This document shows, piece by piece, positions 8,946-16,313 of a stretch of DNA of 64,000 nucleotides. Position 1 is the first letter of the stretch, and every line of letters starts with the position of its first letter. The stretch covers positions 35,726-99,725 of the forward strand of contig JAFGNN010000074.1 in the NCBI GenBank assembly GCA_016926955.1, read 5' to 3'. A model generated the notes under the pieces. That model was given only the letters and a program-made list of their open reading frames with translations, did not search any database and had not been told where the DNA came from. Position numbers and translations under genes: made by a program. This DNA comes from Spirochaetales bacterium. Its GTDB lineage: Bacteria > Spirochaetota > Spirochaetia > Treponematales > UBA12059.

Positions 8946-8962
8946 AACAATCCGGAGGCATC

Positions 8963-9838
8963 ATGAAGCTCACCCGCACCGAAGGCGCGTTCGTCGCCCT
9001 CGTCGCCCTGCTCGCGCTCGCCGCGACGCTCGTTCCCATTCTTGACCGGAGCCCCGCCGCGGGACCCGGCGCCGTCGATTCTGCGCAGGGCGAGACCGTG
9101 ACGCTCCACGGGCGCGGACCCTACCGCAACATGCCCGCCGACGTGGCGGTGCAGGGCTTGGCCCAGGACCTGGTGACGCTCGGCCTGGCCGTCCCGCTCC
9201 TCGTCGCGGCGGCGTTCTGGAACCGGCGCGGCTCGGTCCGCTCGCGCGTCGCGCTTGCCGGCGTCTCGTTCTACTTCCTGGTGCAGTACACGATGTACCT
9301 GGCCATGGCCGCGTACAACGAGCTCTTCCTGGTCTGGACGGCGCTCGCGGGCCTGTCCCTCCACCTCGTCGTCCGCGCCGTCCTGCCCTTCGTCCGCGCC
9401 GGCTCGGACGCGATCGCCCCCGGGGCGCCCCGGGGGACGCGACGTTTCGTCGGCATCGTGCTTCTGGTGAACGGAGCGCTCATCGGCCTGCTCTGGCTCT
9501 CCGTCATCGTGCCGCCCCTGCTCGACGGCTCGCTCTATCCGGCCGGGCTCGCCCACCTGACCACCATGATCGTGCAGGGTTTCGACCTGGCTTTCTTCCT
9601 GCCCCCGTCGCTGATGGCCGGCGTCGCCATCCTGCGCGACAGGCCCGCGGGCCGCTGGGCCGCGCCCGCTTACGCCGTCTTCCTTTCGCTGCAGATGACG
9701 GCCCTGCTCGCCAAGATCGTCTGGATGTCCGCGGTCGGCGCGAGCGCGGGGCCGGCCCTCGTGCTAATCCCGGCCTTGCTGGTCTGCGCCGTCGCTGCGG
9801 CGGCCGCGGGTTTGCGCTCGCTGCCGGCGAGGGCGTAG
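8963..9838 (+). CDS. multi-pass integral membrane protein, unknown
   Basis: A 291-residue protein with about seven predicted membrane helices: residues 8-28, then helices near 62-80, 92-112, 115-135, 155-178, 190-212 and 225-285. A soluble segment of about 30 residues lies between helices 1 and 2. GGAGG at 8954-8958 selects the ATG at 8963 rather than the ATG at 8942 that overlaps the TetR stop. I do not recognise a family. Its position just behind a TetR gene is what would be expected of a TetR-controlled membrane protein, but no transport motif is visible. Confidence 0.65.
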   Translation: MKLTRTEGAFVALVALLALAATLVPILDRSPAAGPGAVDSAQGETVTLHGRGPYRNMPADVAVQGLAQDLVTLGLAVPLLVAAAFWNRRGSVRSRVALAGVSFYFLVQYTMYLAMAAYNELFLVWTALAGLSLHLVVRAVLPFVRAGSDAIAPGAPRGTRRFVGIVLLVNGALIGLLWLSVIVPPLLDGSLYPAGLAHLTTMIVQGFDLAFFLPPSLMAGVAILRDRPAGRWAAPAYAVFLSLQMTALLAKIVWMSAVGASAGPALVLIPALLVCAVAAAAAGLRSLPARA

Positions 9839-9872
9839 GGACCGAGGTTCCGGCCGACGGGGGCTTCGCGGC

Positions 9873-10619
9873 TCAGCGGTCGGCCGTGCCGAGCAGGAGC
9901 AGGTTGGAGAAGAAGAGGATCTCGCCGGCCTTGAAGGCCGAGATTTCGGCGGCGAAGTCGACGTCGCCGCGCGAGAGGAAGCCGTACGCGTTCTCGCGCT
10001 CGACGGAGAGTCCGCGCGCGCTCGAGTCGAGGGCGGAGAGCAAGGCGCCCGTCCTGGCCCGCTCCGCGGTGATTGCCGACAGCACGCGGTCGACGCCGGC
10101 GAGCGTGCGGAACTCCGGGGCGTCGAAGCGCTCCGCGAAAATCGACGCTTCCCCGTCGGCGAACAGCGGCGTGCCGTTGAAGCTCGCCCGCCCGAAGGTC
10201 TTCCGGACGGCGTCGAAGTGGCTGGCCATTTCCGCGTCGAGCAGGGCCCGGTCGTCTTCGGCCAGGATGCCGCCGGCCCGAGCGACAACCAGTTCGCGGA
10301 CGCGCTGCAACGATTCGGCGGCCGTCGCGAGCCAGCCATCGCGGACCGAGTGGTACGACACCAGGTCGGCCGAGTTGCGGAGCGTGGCGGAAATGGCGCC
10401 GATGTTCGAGACCACCTTCTCGAAAATGGCGCGCGAGGCGGGGTCGTCGGTCCACAGCATGAGGCCGGAAGAGAGCCTTCGCAGATTGTCGTCGAGATCG
10501 TGACCGCGCGCGGAGAGCTGGCGCGCGAGGAAGTCGAGGCTCGAGAAGTCCTGCGATCCGGCGGATCCGAGGGCGAGGGCGGCAAGGATGGGGAGCGCGG
10601 CGGATCTAAGCTTGTTCAT
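9873..10619 (-). CDS. flagellin-family protein with an N-terminal Sec signal peptide
   Basis: A 248-residue protein. Residues 1-22 form a clear signal peptide (basic N-region MNKLR, Ala/Leu core, end at SAGSQ). The rest is flagellin-like along its length: NLRRLSSGLMLWTDDPAS matches the conserved flagellin RLSSGL...DDA block, SLQRVRELVVARAGG matches the D1 helix (LQRVRELTVQAANG), SFNGTPLF matches the hairpin FNG...L, and the C-terminal helices (ISAFKAGEIL...LLLLG) match the D0/D1 return. It is the length of a minimal FlaB with no outer domains. True flagellins have no signal peptide and leave by the flagellar type III system. This copy should enter the periplasm through Sec. No other flagellar gene is nearby. 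Confidence 0.82.
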   Translation of the reverse strand: MNKLRSAALPILAALALGSAGSQDFSSLDFLARQLSARGHDLDDNLRRLSSGLMLWTDDPASRAIFEKVVSNIGAISATLRNSADLVSYHSVRDGWLATAAESLQRVRELVVARAGGILAEDDRALLDAEMASHFDAVRKTFGRASFNGTPLFADGEASIFAERFDAPEFRTLAGVDRVLSAITAERARTGALLSALDSSARGLSVERENAYGFLSRGDVDFAAEISAFKAGEILFFSNLLLLGTADR

Positions 10620-10630
10620 ATTTAAAACAG

Positions 10631-10659
10631 AATATAGCGCTAAACGGATGCCGAGCCAA
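10631..10659 (-). promoter_or_regulatory. promoter of the signal-peptide flagellin gene
   Basis: Reading the minus strand, TTGGCT (10659-10654), a 17-base spacer and TATATT (10636-10631) end 11 bases before the ATG at 10619. There is no Shine-Dalgarno sequence, so the leader is only a few bases. The promoter lies inside the last codons of the upstream gtrA-like gene and has a sigma-70 rather than sigma-28 pattern, unlike ordinary late flagellar genes. Confidence 0.6.
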
Positions 10660-11137
10660 GGTCCTTGCCCGGCGACCCGCGGGGCGCGGACCCTTGCCGT
10701 CGGGCAGCGGCCCGGATCAGATGGCGCGTCGACAGGCGCCGGCTCACGAAATTCCACACGAACATGGCGGATACGGCGGAGATCTTGGCGAAGGCGTAAT
10801 GCAGGCCGCGCCTGACCACGGGGCCGAGCGCGACGAGGACGCCCGTATGGATGCCGGCCCCGGCGGCCGCGCTGACGGCGAAGAAAAGCAGTTCCTTGTG
10901 GAGGTGGCCGCGGGGAACCTTGGGGAAGACCCAGCGACGGCCTATCACGAAGGTGACGGCGAGCCCCGCGAGCATGCCGATGGTGCCGGCCGCGAGGATT
11001 CCGATCCGGGTCAGCTCCATGAGGATGCCGACGAGCGAATAGTCGAGCGCGGCGGAGGGCACGCTGGCCAGCACCGCGCGGGAAAACTGGACGCGCTTGC
11101 CGTGGTGCTCGCCGGTGAGGAGTTTTTTCAGGGTCAT
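10640..11137 (-). CDS. GtrA-family membrane protein
   Basis: A 165-residue protein with the four membrane helices of the GtrA/DPMS family: about residues 25-45, 48-68, 82-102 and 115-132. Conserved features are G-x-x-x-N/F-x-x-x-R-x-W-V-F after helix 2 (here VIGRRWVFP) and F-x-W-N-F in helix 4 (FVWNFVSRR). Members help flip or transfer undecaprenyl-linked sugars for surface glycans or teichoic acids. No glycosyltransferase partner adjoins it. The start at 11137 has no ribosome binding site and a promoter placed for a near-leaderless message. Confidence 0.85.
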   Translation of the reverse strand: MTLKKLLTGEHHGKRVQFSRAVLASVPSAALDYSLVGILMELTRIGILAAGTIGMLAGLAVTFVIGRRWVFPKVPRGHLHKELLFFAVSAAAGAGIHTGVLVALGPVVRRGLHYAFAKISAVSAMFVWNFVSRRLSTRHLIRAAARRQGSAPRGSPGKDLGSASV

Positions 11138-11146
11138 GCGGGGAGG

Positions 11147-11175
11147 ACTTTAGCGGCGGGCGCGGGGACGGTCAA
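11147..11175 (-). promoter_or_regulatory. promoter for the near-leaderless GtrA-like gene
   Basis: On the minus strand, TTGACC (11175-11170), 17 bases, TAAAGT (11152-11147), then 9 bases to the ATG at 11137. With normal start-site spacing the message begins about 2 bases before the start codon. The preceding bases are pyrimidine-rich (CCTCCCCGC) and cannot act as a Shine-Dalgarno sequence. Confidence 0.7.
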
Positions 11176-11190
11176 GTTGGGGCTCCCGCC

Positions 11191-11454
11191 TTCCGCGCGA
11201 GCGGGGGCGCGAGCTCCATCCACGCGCTCTATACCTACGGCTGTTGGTACGTCTTCGCGAACCCGTCGGATTCGGGCGCCACCTGGGCGACGACGACACT
11301 GGACTGCAAATGGGCTGCCGACACGACCTGCGTCATTCAGGGGAACTGCATCGACCTGGCGCTTTCGGGCGGCACGCTTTACGTCCTGGCCAAGTCCGGG
11401 ACCGCCCGGGCGGCGGAGTCGGCGACCGCGCAGCCTCAGCCCTGGATCGACTGA
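11191..11454 (+). pseudogene. orphan 3' end of an exported repeat-type protein
   Basis: Frame 1 reads as protein for about 85 codons up to TGA at 11452-11454: HALYTYGCWYVFANPSDSG, ATWATTTLDCKWAADTTC, then GGTLYVLAKSG and a short tail. The G-A-T-W-A-T-T-T pattern recalls a BNR/sialidase-type or WD-like beta-propeller repeat with Cys pairs. No ATG, GTG or TTG start lies in frame upstream, and the frame runs into gtrA control sequence. I read it as a remnant whose 5' part is lost. Codon use is less GC3-biased than in its neighbours. Confidence 0.45.
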
Positions 11455-11507
11455 GCGCCGCCCGGGGCGGAGAGCCTTCGGCCGGGGTTGGGTGGAGCGC
11501 GAGGAAC

Positions 11508-11545
11508 GGGCAGCCCCGGAATCCGGTTGATTCCGGGGCCTGCCC
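11508..11545. repeat. strong hairpin after the gene fragment
   Basis: GGGCAG-CCCCGGAATC (11508-11523) pairs with GATTCCGGGGCCTGCCC (11529-11545) around a five-base loop; one G is bulged. There is no T tract on either side. It may be an old terminator of the broken gene or a mobile palindromic repeat. Nothing else recognisable lies between 11455 and 11604. Confidence 0.5.
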
Positions 11546-11604
11546 TCGCGTGCGAGCGGTGAATGGCGGATACCGCTCGAACGCGGCCTGTTTCAGCCGT
11601 CCGA

Positions 11605-11624
11605 AGAAGTCCTGACGGACTTTT
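11605..11624 (-). terminator. terminator of the mannitol-type PTS operon
   Basis: AAGTCC (11607-11612) and GGACTT (11617-11622) form a stem around TGAC, extended by a wobble and an A-T pair. The plus-strand side ends in TTTT and the minus-strand side in TTCTTC. It lies 31 bases past the stop of the last PTS operon gene (stop at 11655, minus strand), the position expected of an intrinsic terminator, though the stem is short. Confidence 0.5.
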
Positions 11625-11654
11625 CGTCCGGCCCTTCCCCGTACGATGACCCGA

Positions 11655-12917
11655 TCAGATCTCCGGCCAGGCTTCGAGCAGGTACTTTTCGGCGTCCGCG
11701 TTCCAGAGGCCGCGCTCCGCGGCGCAGAGCCCGTGGAGTCGCTCGAAGCGCGGATCGGAGCGGCCGAGCTCGGCGAAGTCGGCGATGGCGGTCATGGGCA
11801 TGGAGACGCCGACGTAGACGAGCTTCTTTCCGGCGGGCCTGTCGGGCAGGGTGAGCGTGGCTTCCGCGGCGGAATCGAGGCCGCCGACGTGGGTGACCAT
11901 GACGGCCGGGTTGATGGTTCCGGCGGATGAGAGCGCGAGCGACTCGCGCATGTCGTCGGTGTTGCCGCCCGTGGTGCCGACCACGTGGGTGGCCCCGTAG
12001 TGCACCTCGTAGAAGTTGACGCGCGCCGAGAAGGCGGTGTCCGTCGGGCCCGCGAAGAAGTTCAGGCAGCCGTCGCGGCCGAGGATGCGGTCGCCCTGCT
12101 CGACGGCGGCCGCGACGGGCGCGAACACGAACACGTCGTCGAAGCCCGCGCCGTCAGACATGGCGCGGAGGCTGGCGACGGGATCGGCAAGGGGCGCGGT
12201 GTTGACGAAGAGCAGCTCGGTGCCGGACTCGGCGGCTTTTTCCGCGGGGAAGAGCTCGCGCGCGCGGGCGAGCCGGCCTTCATCGATGTCGGTGACGACG
12301 AGGAGGGCGGGGGCGCGGCCCGAGTGCAGGGCGTAATCGACGGCCCCGAGGCCCATGGGGCCGCCTCCCGCGACGATGGCCATGCGGCCTCCGGCTTTCG
12401 TCCCCATCTCGTGCTCGTAGCTGCCCGGCCTCGCGTGCCACGCGGCGTGGAAGGCGCCGACGATGCACGACATGGGTTCGGCGAGCGAAGCCTGGAAGAA
12501 AGCGTCGCCCGAATATTCGAGCAGGCAGTCGAGTTCCATGACCTCAGGCGGCATGATGGCGTAGGTGGCGTCGCCGCCGCAGTGGCGGTAGGAGTATCCG
12601 GGCGAGTCCATGCTGCCCTTGTAGTTCAGCGCGGGCTGGATGGCGAAGCGCGCGCCTTCGCGATACCGGTCCTTCCACTTCGCGCCGACCTGGACGATGA
12701 CGCCGGCGCTCTCGTGGCCGACGATGACGGGATTCCTGTCCACGTCCTTCGGGACGCGCTTGTGGTCCGGACCGAGCGCGGCCGCCTTGTAGGTTGACAT
12801 GCAGATCGAGTCCGAGACGTTGCGTACCAGGATCTCGTCGTCCTTGATCGGGGGCAGCTCGAACTCCTCGAGCCGGAGGTCTTTCTTTCCGTAAAGCCGC
12901 ACGGCTTTGGTTCTCAT
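11655..12917 (-). CDS. zinc-dependent sugar-phosphate dehydrogenase, SorE (L-sorbose-1-P reductase)-like
   Basis: A 420-residue medium-chain dehydrogenase. The N-terminus (RLYGKKDLRLEEFELP), PDHKRVP and the block NFFAGP...FYEVHY...VGTTGGNTDDM resemble enterobacterial SorE, which interconverts L-sorbose-1-P and glucitol-6-P. That reaction acts on the carbon next to the phosphorylated one. Zn-site residues Cys39, His68 and Glu69 are in place, and GGGPMGLG near residue 188 is the Rossmann loop. It is the last gene of a PTS operon whose transporter is mannitol-type and whose kinase is 1-phosphofructokinase-like. The same chemistry on mannitol-1-P would give fructose-1-P. Its ATG overlaps the kinase stop (ATGA). 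Confidence 0.82.
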   Translation of the reverse strand: MRTKAVRLYGKKDLRLEEFELPPIKDDEILVRNVSDSICMSTYKAAALGPDHKRVPKDVDRNPVIVGHESAGVIVQVGAKWKDRYREGARFAIQPALNYKGSMDSPGYSYRHCGGDATYAIMPPEVMELDCLLEYSGDAFFQASLAEPMSCIVGAFHAAWHARPGSYEHEMGTKAGGRMAIVAGGGPMGLGAVDYALHSGRAPALLVVTDIDEGRLARARELFPAEKAAESGTELLFVNTAPLADPVASLRAMSDGAGFDDVFVFAPVAAAVEQGDRILGRDGCLNFFAGPTDTAFSARVNFYEVHYGATHVVGTTGGNTDDMRESLALSSAGTINPAVMVTHVGGLDSAAEATLTLPDRPAGKKLVYVGVSMPMTAIADFAELGRSDPRFERLHGLCAAERGLWNADAEKYLLEAWPEI

Positions 12918-13885
12918 TTCGTTTCCTCCAGGGTTTCGACGACGACCTTCGGAATGAAGGACGCCATGAGCGCGGGATCGAGGGGGGCGGAGCCGGTGGC
13001 GGCCGCTGCCGCGGTGCCGGCGGCGACGGCGGGAGCGACAAGCTCGCCCAAGGCCTGCCTCCGGGAAAGGCCGAGGGCGAGCGCCGCGACGAGCGAATCG
13101 CCCGCGCCGACGGTGCTTGCTGCTTTCAGGGGAATGCCGCGGGCCCTCAGGGCCAGGCCGGGGGCGACGAAAATGGCGCCGTCCGCTCCGAGGCTGACCA
13201 CGACGGCGCCGACGCCCGATTCGACCAGCCGCCTCGCGGCGCCCGCAACGGCGCCCGGGTCGGGAGCTTCGCCCGGTCCGGAGCGGAAGCGCTCCGCGGC
13301 GAGTCGTTCGAGCTCCTCGAGGTTCGGCTTTACGAGCGACGGCTTCGCCTCGACGCCTCGCGCGAGCGCGGCTCCGTCGGCGTCGAGGATGACGAGGGCT
13401 CCCGCTTCGCGCGCGCGCGCGGTCCAGGCGGCGTACACGCCCGGATCGACGCCGTTTCCGACCGAGCCCGAGAGCACGATCACGTCGCCGGGTTCGAGCT
13501 CGCCGAAAACGAGCGCCTCGAAGCGCCCGAGCTCGGCGGCGGAGATGGCCGGGCCCTGCTCGTTCACGTCCGTATGCGTGTCGAGGACCGGGTCGACGAT
13601 CTTCAGGTTGGTTCTCGTCTCGCCTTCGATCCACAGGACCCTGCGCTCGATGCCGAGGCGCTCCAGGTAAGCGTCGACGAAGCGGCCGGCCGCGCCCGCG
13701 AGCAGGGCGTACGCGACGCTCTTCGCGCCGATGGCGGCCAGGGCCTTCGAGACGTTGAGACCTTTCCCGCCCGCGTCGAGCCGCGTCGAGACGACCCGGT
13801 TGACCTCGCCGACCGCGAAGCGGGCGACCGATACCGTCCGGTCGACGGCCGGGTTGAGCGTGACGGTGCGGATCATTGCGCTCAT
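12914..13885 (-). CDS. fruK: PfkB-family 1-phosphofructokinase-like kinase
   Basis: A 323-residue ribokinase-superfamily enzyme. TLNPAVDRTV at the start and GGKGLNVSKALAAIG near residue 39 are typical of the FruK/LacC (1-phosphofructokinase/tagatose-6-P kinase) branch. The C-terminal STVGAGDSLVAAL carries the anion-hole glycines and catalytic Asp. It should make fructose-1,6-bisphosphate from fructose-1-P. Tagatose-6-P kinase is the alternative, but nothing else in the operon makes a tagatose phosphate. The ATG at 13885 overlaps the HPr stop; a second ATG three codons in is also possible. Confidence 0.83.
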   Translation of the reverse strand: MSAMIRTVTLNPAVDRTVSVARFAVGEVNRVVSTRLDAGGKGLNVSKALAAIGAKSVAYALLAGAAGRFVDAYLERLGIERRVLWIEGETRTNLKIVDPVLDTHTDVNEQGPAISAAELGRFEALVFGELEPGDVIVLSGSVGNGVDPGVYAAWTARAREAGALVILDADGAALARGVEAKPSLVKPNLEELERLAAERFRSGPGEAPDPGAVAGAARRLVESGVGAVVVSLGADGAIFVAPGLALRARGIPLKAASTVGAGDSLVAALALGLSRRQALGELVAPAVAAGTAAAAATGSAPLDPALMASFIPKVVVETLEETK

Positions 13886-14151
13886 TCCGCGTGGATGGTC
13901 TCGAAGAAGTCCCCGAGCACCTTGATCGCCCCGTCTTCGTCCCCGCCCTCTACCGTGAGCTCGACCGTGTCGCGGTAGCGGGCGGAGAGGGCGAGCATGC
14001 GGATCATGCTCTTGCCGTCGATGCGCTTGTCGCCCTTGACCACGGTCACCGCGGTGTCGGGGAAGCGTTCGGTGGCGGCGTCCACGAACTCGCGCGCGGG
14101 GCGCGCGTGGAAGCCGGTCGGGTTCGCGATGACGATGCTGCGGGTCTTCAT
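13882..14151 (-). CDS. ptsH: HPr phosphocarrier protein
   Basis: An 89-residue HPr. The phosphorylatable His15 lies in NPTGFHARPA. The Ser near position 48 (GKSMIRML) matches the HPr-kinase site region of Gram-positives, although no HPr kinase is in the window. HPr passes phosphate from EI to the IIA domain. The start codon overlaps the EI stop (ATGA) and the gene lies within one sugar operon, so this may be an operon-dedicated HPr rather than the general one. Confidence 0.93.
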   Translation of the reverse strand: MKTRSIVIANPTGFHARPAREFVDAATERFPDTAVTVVKGDKRIDGKSMIRMLALSARYRDTVELTVEGGDEDGAIKVLGDFFETIHAE

Positions 14152-15875
14152 TGGAAGGCTCCTTCGAGTATGCGCCGGGCTTCCGGCTCGGTTTCGGCTT
14201 CGAGCGCCGCGCGCGCCAGGCGGGCGGCCGTGGGGAGGTCCACGCGGGAGAGGGCCTCGCGAACGAGGGGGATGGAGGCGGAGCCCATGCTGAGCTCGGT
14301 GACCCCGAGGCCGGCCAGGGCGGCCGCGCAGACGGGATCCGCGGCCATCTCGCCGCAGACGCCGACGGGTATTCCGCGGCGGCCGGCGGCGTCGGCGGTC
14401 ATGGCGATGAGGGCGAGCACCGCGGGGTGGCAGGGCCTGGAAAGGCGGGCGAGCGCGGGGTTCATGCGGTCGGCCGCCATAGTGTACTGGGTCAGGTCGT
14501 TCGAGCCGATCGAGAAGAAGTCGCACTCGCGCGCCAGGACTTCCGCGCGGAGCGCGGCCGCGGGAATCTCGATCATGACGCCCGTTTCGACCGTGTCCGC
14601 GAGCGGCGCGCCCGAGGCGGCCAGCGCCGCCCGTTCTTCGGCGAGAAGGGCTTTAGCGGCGCGAAGTTCCTCGACCGTGGCGATCATGGGGAACATGATG
14701 CCGAGACTGCCGTGCGCCGAGGCGCGGAGCAGGGCGCGCAGCTGCACCCGGAACACGTCCACGCGCTCGAGGCAGAGGCGGATGGCGCGGACGCCGAGGA
14801 AAGGGTTCTCCTCGCGCGGCATGCCGAGGCAGGGCACTTCCTTGTCGCCGCCGGAATCGAGGGTCCGGACGATGACGCGCCGCTTGCCCATGCGCTCGAG
14901 CACGTGGCGGTAGACCGCGTATTGCTCGTCCTCGGAGGGGAGGTCCGCGCGTCCCATGTAGAGGAATTCGGTGCGGAAAAGCCCGACGCCCTCGGCGCCG
15001 CGCGCGAGCGCGTCGGAAAGATCCGCCGTTCCCGCGATGTTGGCAGCCAGGGCGAGCTTGGTCCCGTCGCCGGTGCGCGTGGGCCTGCCGGCGAAGGCTT
15101 CGAGAAGCTCGGCGCGAGCGCGCCAGGCGGCCGCCTTGCCGCGCCAGAGTTCGAGCTCCGCGGGATCGGGATCGACCGTCACGAGGCCCGAGCTCCCGTC
15201 CACGACGACGAGCGCGCCGTCGCGGATGGCGTCCACGGCATCCGGGGCGCCGGCGACGGCGGGTATGCCGAGGGAGCGCGCCAGGATGGAAGAGTGCGAA
15301 ACGGCCGAGCCTCCCGCGACGACGAAGCCGGCCGTGAGCGCCCGATCGAGCCTCGCCGTGTCCGAAGGCGAGAGCTCGCGCGCCACCACCACGGAGCGGC
15401 GCTCGAGGACGAGCGGGTCGGCGCCGCCGTCGAGCAGGCGGACGAGGCGGCGGCCCAGGTCCCTCAGGTCGTCGGCGCGCGCGGCGAAAGTGGGATCGCC
15501 CGATTCCGCGAGCAGGAGGGCGAACACGTCGGTGGCGGCGCGCGCGGCCTCCGCCGCGGACAGGTGGTCCTCGAGGATGCCGCGCTCCACCTCTGAGGCG
15601 AGCTCCGGGTCTTTCAGGATGGACAGGTGCGCCGCGAAGATCTCGGCCTTGAGCGCGCCCAGCTCGGCGGCGGTGCGGTCGCGGAGCTCGGCGAGCTCGA
15701 GTTTGGCTTTTTCGAGCGCGGCGCGGAAGCCTGCGAGCTCGGCCGCTCCGTCGAAGGCGAGGGAGCCGCGGGCGGGAGCGGCCGGGCTTCCGTCCGGAGG
15801 AACGACGCGGGCTGCCGCGATGGCGATGCCCGGCGAGACGGCGATGCCGCGGTAGGTGGCGGACATGGCGCTCAC
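14148..15875 (-). CDS. ptsI: PTS enzyme I (PEP-protein phosphotransferase)
   Basis: A 575-residue enzyme I, the normal length. The N-terminus TYRGIAVSPGIAIA is typical. The phospho-His is in GGSAVSHSSILARSLGIPAV, near residue 193. The PEP-binding half contains FRTEFLYM, DSGGDKEVP, ENPFLGVRAIR and GVCGEMAADP with the active-site Cys near residue 500. GTG at 15875 overlaps the TGA of the IIA gene (GTGA); an ATG three codons in is an alternative. Together with ptsH and IIA the operon can phosphorylate its own transporter. Confidence 0.95.
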   Translation of the reverse strand: MSAMSATYRGIAVSPGIAIAAARVVPPDGSPAAPARGSLAFDGAAELAGFRAALEKAKLELAELRDRTAAELGALKAEIFAAHLSILKDPELASEVERGILEDHLSAAEAARAATDVFALLLAESGDPTFAARADDLRDLGRRLVRLLDGGADPLVLERRSVVVARELSPSDTARLDRALTAGFVVAGGSAVSHSSILARSLGIPAVAGAPDAVDAIRDGALVVVDGSSGLVTVDPDPAELELWRGKAAAWRARAELLEAFAGRPTRTGDGTKLALAANIAGTADLSDALARGAEGVGLFRTEFLYMGRADLPSEDEQYAVYRHVLERMGKRRVIVRTLDSGGDKEVPCLGMPREENPFLGVRAIRLCLERVDVFRVQLRALLRASAHGSLGIMFPMIATVEELRAAKALLAEERAALAASGAPLADTVETGVMIEIPAAALRAEVLARECDFFSIGSNDLTQYTMAADRMNPALARLSRPCHPAVLALIAMTADAAGRRGIPVGVCGEMAADPVCAAALAGLGVTELSMGSASIPLVREALSRVDLPTAARLARAALEAETEPEARRILEGAFQ

Positions 15876-16309
15876 GCCCCGGCCGTGAGGAGGGCGTGGA
15901 GCTCGGCGGGCGATTTCGCCGCGAGCAGGCGGGCGAGCGCGTCGTCGTCGGCGCAGAGCTCGGCGATCTCCGCGAGCAGGTCCATGTGCTCGTCGCCCAG
16001 CGCCGCCACGGCCACCAGGAGCCGCGCGACGCGGTCCTTGCCGAAGTCGACGCCGTCGGGAACCTGCACGACCGCGAGGCCCGTGCGGCGGATGTGCGCG
16101 GTCGAAGCTTTGGTGCCGTGAGGTACGGCCACCCCGTTCCCGACGTACACGGTCGAGGCCGCGTCGCGCTCGACCATGGCTTCGACGTAGGGCTCGTCGA
16201 CATTGCCGGATTCGACGAGCAGGCGGCCGCAGGCGCGAATGGCCGCGGCGCGGTCCGGGAAGGCGGCGCCGACGCGGCAGGATCCGACCGGAAGGAGCGA
16301 TTCGTTCAT
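15872..16309 (-). CDS. mtlF: PTS mannitol/fructose-type IIA protein
   Basis: A 145-residue stand-alone IIA of the mannitol-fructose family. The active His64 is in VYVGNGVAVPHGT, the family signature. It takes phosphate from HPr and gives it to the IIB domain of the IIBC permease upstream in the operon, and may also phosphorylate the PRD regulator whose gene ends 4 bases before it. Its size matches MtlF. Confidence 0.92.
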   Translation of the reverse strand: MNESLLPVGSCRVGAAFPDRAAAIRACGRLLVESGNVDEPYVEAMVERDAASTVYVGNGVAVPHGTKASTAHIRRTGLAVVQVPDGVDFGKDRVARLLVAVAALGDEHMDLLAEIAELCADDDALARLLAAKSPAELHALLTAGA

Positions 16310-16313
16310 GGCG

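Noticed and set aside
11655..12917. Mannitol-1-phosphate 5-dehydrogenase (MtlD)
   Set aside because: MtlD is a long-chain, metal-independent dehydrogenase. This protein is a zinc-type medium-chain enzyme closest by eye to SorE.
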